A DNA stretch of 64,000 nt. Origin: Burkholderia singularis (GTDB lineage Bacteria; Pseudomonadota; Gammaproteobacteria; Burkholderiales; Burkholderiaceae). The position numbers were made by a program, and so were the translations under genes. The stretch is from NCBI RefSeq assembly GCF_900176645.1, contig NZ_FXAN01000037.1, positions 1 to 64,000 of the forward strand. Direction: 5' to 3'. Below the pieces are notes generated by a model. The model had not been told where the DNA came from and searched no databases. It saw only the letters and a program-made list of their open reading frames with translations. Numbering within the stretch: position 1 is the stretch's first letter; each line of letters starts with the position of its first letter. Positions 61,683-64,000 of this stretch are shown here, in pieces.

Positions 61683-63605
61683 ATGACTTTTGCAATCTTG
61701 CGCTTGCCGAGCGCGCCCGCGACAGGGCCCGGCCAGCCGGCCATCGGCCGGCTGCGCGCCTGCGCGGCGCGGCTCGCGGTGGCGCTCTGCGCCGCGTTGG
61801 CCGCGTTGCCGCCTGCGCACGCGGCGGCGGGAATCGCTCAGTATGGCGAACCGAAATATCCGGCTGGCTTTACGCATTTCGATTACGCCGACCCGGATGC
61901 GCCGAACGACGGCACACTGAATTTCACCAACTACAACGAGCTGCAGAGCTACGATTCGCTGAATCCGTTCCTGCTGCGCGGCGCGTCCGCGCCGGACATC
62001 CAGAATCTGATGTTCGATACGCTGATGCAGCGCAGTTGGGACGAACTCGCGTCCGAATACGCGCTGATCGCGGACGACGTGCAGGTTGCGCCGGACCGTC
62101 TGTCGGCGACGTTCCACATCAATCCGGCCGCGCGCTTTTCGAATGGCGAGCCGATCACCGCTGCCGACGTCAAGTATTCGTTCGACACGCTGACGAGCAA
62201 GCAGGCTTCGCCGATCCTCAACTCGCAGTTCGAGATCATCAAGCGCGCGAGCGTGATCGACCGCCTGACGATCCGCTTCGACTTCAAGCGGCCCGAGCGC
62301 GTCGCGCCGCTGGTGGCGGGCGATTTGCCGGTGTTTTCGCCGAAATGGGGGATGCGGCCCGACGGCACGCGGCCGCCGTTCGACCAGATCGCGACCATGC
62401 CGCCGATTGCGAGCGGCCCTTATCTGATCGAGCAACGCAAGAACGACAAGCAGATCACCTACGTGCGCAACCCGCATTACTGGGCGGCTGATCTGCCGAC
62501 GCGGCGCGGCATGTACCGCTTTCAGCGCATCGCGTTCAAGCTGTATCTCGATCATTACACGCAGCTGGAGTCGTTCAAATCGGGCGATACGAGCGTGATT
62601 GTCGAATACAGCGCGACGCAGTGGGCAAGGCGCTACGTCGGCAAGAATTTTCGCAACGGCTTGCTGAAGAAAGCGAAATTTCCGGACGGCCCCGCGCAGA
62701 TGCAGGGTTTCCTGATCAACATGCGCAAGCCGATGTTCCAGGACGTGCGCGTGCGGCGCGCGCTCGCGCTCGCGTTCGACTACGACTGGATGAACCGGAT
62801 GATGTTCTACGGCGATTACGTGCGCACCAACAGCTTCTGGGAAGCGAGCCCGTTCGCCGCGTCCGGCGTGCCCAGCGACAAAGAGCTGGCGCTGCTCGAG
62901 CCGTTTCGCGCGGAACTGCCGCCCGAGGTGTTCGGGCCGATGGTCAAGCAGGCGTCGACGCTGCCGCCGAATTCGCTGCGCAACAATCTGAAGCTCGCGC
63001 GTGACCTGCTCGCGCAGGCCGGCTGGCATTACCGCGACGGCGCGCTGCGCGATGCGAACGGCACGCCGATGACCATCGAGATCGTGGACGCCCAGCCCGG
63101 CATGGACCGGCTGATTCTGCCGTATTGCCAGGCGCTCGGCCTGCTCGGCATCCACGCGTATCTGCACGAGATCGACAGTGCGTTGTACGAGAAGCGGCTT
63201 ACCAACTTCGAGTACGACATGACAACCTACATCTACAACCCGGTGACGATTCCGGGCACGGAACTCACGCGCCGCTTCGGCAGCGCGGCCGCGACGCAGC
63301 CCGGTTCGGAGAATTTCCCCGGCGTGCGCTCGCAGGCCGTGGACGCGCTGATCCGCGCCGCGCTCACCGCGAACTCGCTCGATGACCTCAAAACTGCGAT
63401 GCACGCGCTCGACCGCGTGCTGATCAATCTGTACATCCTGGTGCCGCAGTACTACATGCCGAACGCCCGGATCGGCTATCAGACCCTGTTCGACCATCCG
63501 AAGATTGTGCCGAACTCCTATCAGTACGAGGATTGGGTGATCAATTACTGGTATCGGAAGAAGCCCGCCGCGCACGACGCGGCAGCGGCGAAACCCGCCG
63601 CATAA
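61683..63605 (+). CDS. yejA: Peptide-type ABC substrate-binding protein (YejA family)
   Basis: 640 residues. Signal peptide (LRACAARLAVALCAALAALPPAHAAAG), then a family 5 solute-binding protein: YPAGFTHFDYADPDAPNDGTLNF is the YejA-type start, and PNDGTL, HINPAARFSNGEPITAADVKYSFDTL and YSATQWARRYVGKNF follow the YejA pattern. YejABEF imports oligopeptides such as microcin C and in some bacteria siderophore-like peptides. The permease gene follows 13 bases on. It lies behind the two TonB receptors, which may bring the ligand into the periplasm. Confidence 0.88.
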   Translation: MTFAILRLPSAPATGPGQPAIGRLRACAARLAVALCAALAALPPAHAAAGIAQYGEPKYPAGFTHFDYADPDAPNDGTLNFTNYNELQSYDSLNPFLLRGASAPDIQNLMFDTLMQRSWDELASEYALIADDVQVAPDRLSATFHINPAARFSNGEPITAADVKYSFDTLTSKQASPILNSQFEIIKRASVIDRLTIRFDFKRPERVAPLVAGDLPVFSPKWGMRPDGTRPPFDQIATMPPIASGPYLIEQRKNDKQITYVRNPHYWAADLPTRRGMYRFQRIAFKLYLDHYTQLESFKSGDTSVIVEYSATQWARRYVGKNFRNGLLKKAKFPDGPAQMQGFLINMRKPMFQDVRVRRALALAFDYDWMNRMMFYGDYVRTNSFWEASPFAASGVPSDKELALLEPFRAELPPEVFGPMVKQASTLPPNSLRNNLKLARDLLAQAGWHYRDGALRDANGTPMTIEIVDAQPGMDRLILPYCQALGLLGIHAYLHEIDSALYEKRLTNFEYDMTTYIYNPVTIPGTELTRRFGSAAATQPGSENFPGVRSQAVDALIRAALTANSLDDLKTAMHALDRVLINLYILVPQYYMPNARIGYQTLFDHPKIVPNSYQYEDWVINYWYRKKPAAHDAAAAKPAA

Positions 63606-63618
63606 CGAGGACGACGTC

Positions 63619-64000
63619 ATGCTTGCCTATATTCTGAGACGTCTGCTGTTGATGGTTCCGACGCTCATCGGCGTGGTGACGGTCACGTTCGTCGTCACGC
63701 AATTCGTGCCGGGCGGGCCGGTCGAGCAGATCATGACCCAGTTGCGCCACGGCTCCTCGCGCGGCGGCGAAGCGGGCGGCGCCGGCGGCGGCTACCACGG
63801 CAGCCAGGGCATCGATGCGCAGCAGCTCGCGGAGATCAAGAAGCAGTTCGGCTTCGACAAGCCGCCGCTCACGCGTTACTGGCTGATGCTCAAGAGCTAT
63901 GCGACGTTCGATCTCGGCCAGTCGTATTACGCGCACCAAAGCGTGTGGGACGTGATCCGCTCGCGCTTGCCCGTGTCGATCACGCTCGGCTTATGGACCG
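63619..64000 (+). CDS. yejB: Peptide ABC permease (YejB family), cut by the window edge
   Basis: The first 127 codons of an inner-membrane permease: MLAYILRRLLLMVPTLIGVVTVTFVVTQFVPGGPVEQ is the classic N-terminus of DppB/OppB/YejB proteins. A Gly-rich insert (RGGEAGGAGGGYHG) and ITLGLW near the end follow. The rest lies beyond the window. It forms the import channel with a YejE-type partner expected next. Spacing to yejA implies one operon. Confidence 0.88.
   Translation, partial: MLAYILRRLLLMVPTLIGVVTVTFVVTQFVPGGPVEQIMTQLRHGSSRGGEAGGAGGGYHGSQGIDAQQLAEIKKQFGFDKPPLTRYWLMLKSYATFDLGQSYYAHQSVWDVIRSRLPVSITLGLWT

Overview
The window looks like the replication-origin end of a secondary chromosome (chromosome 2) of a high-GC Burkholderia, probably of the pseudomallei/thailandensis group. 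The evidence is a plasmid-type replication initiator, a parA-parB pair with three copies of a 14-bp palindromic centromere-like site, hopanoid genes, a Burkholderia-type secreted lipase and several Burkholderia-like two-component and c-di-GMP proteins. The species call is inference; no rRNA, tRNA, CRISPR array or intact insertion sequence was seen.

Layout. (1) 1-4.2 kb: candidate origin with GGTGAG iteron-like repeats, Rep initiator, a structured hairpin, parB-parA (minus strand) and three parS-like sites. (2) 4.3-11.2 kb: ArsC-family reductase, an ECF sigma/zinc-finger anti-sigma pair, an FMN reductase preceded by a DnaA-box cluster, and a signalling block (hybrid sensor kinase divergent from a receiver / CheC-like / PAS-GGDEF operon). 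(3) 11.3-22 kb: a hydrolase, the hopanoid genes hpnD-shc-hpnG, an unknown secreted protein, and an mlaA-hpnN pair on the minus strand. (4) 22.4-42.2 kb: an unusual co-directional polyketide/fatty-acid-synthase-like cluster. It encodes AT-ACP, a giant FabL-like ER-KS-CLF-KR-DH protein, a P450-KR-DH-like fusion, an FMO-type monooxygenase, an ABC ATPase and FtsX permease, a LolA-like protein, an outer-membrane barrel, a DUF4345 membrane protein and an Sfp-type phosphopantetheinyl transferase. (5) 42.2-50.1 kb: lipase, GGDEF-EAL protein, heme-oxygenase-fold protein, MlaC-like protein, and a sensor kinase/LuxR regulator pair. (6) 50.1-64 kb: tonB-exbB-exbD-exbD-TPR operon, XRE-cupin regulator, two tandem TonB-dependent receptors and a YejA/YejB peptide importer cut by the window edge.

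How it works together (inference). Region 4 is the most interesting part. Its enzyme complement suggests assembly of a long acyl or polyketide chain on one ACP, with reduction by SDR-type domains, oxidation by P450 and FMO enzymes, and export to or through the envelope by the ABC/LolA-like/barrel set. It sits between hopanoid transport genes and a lipase/MlaC neighbourhood, so the segment is rich in envelope-lipid functions. Region 6 forms a self-contained energised outer-membrane uptake system followed by a peptide-type inner-membrane importer.
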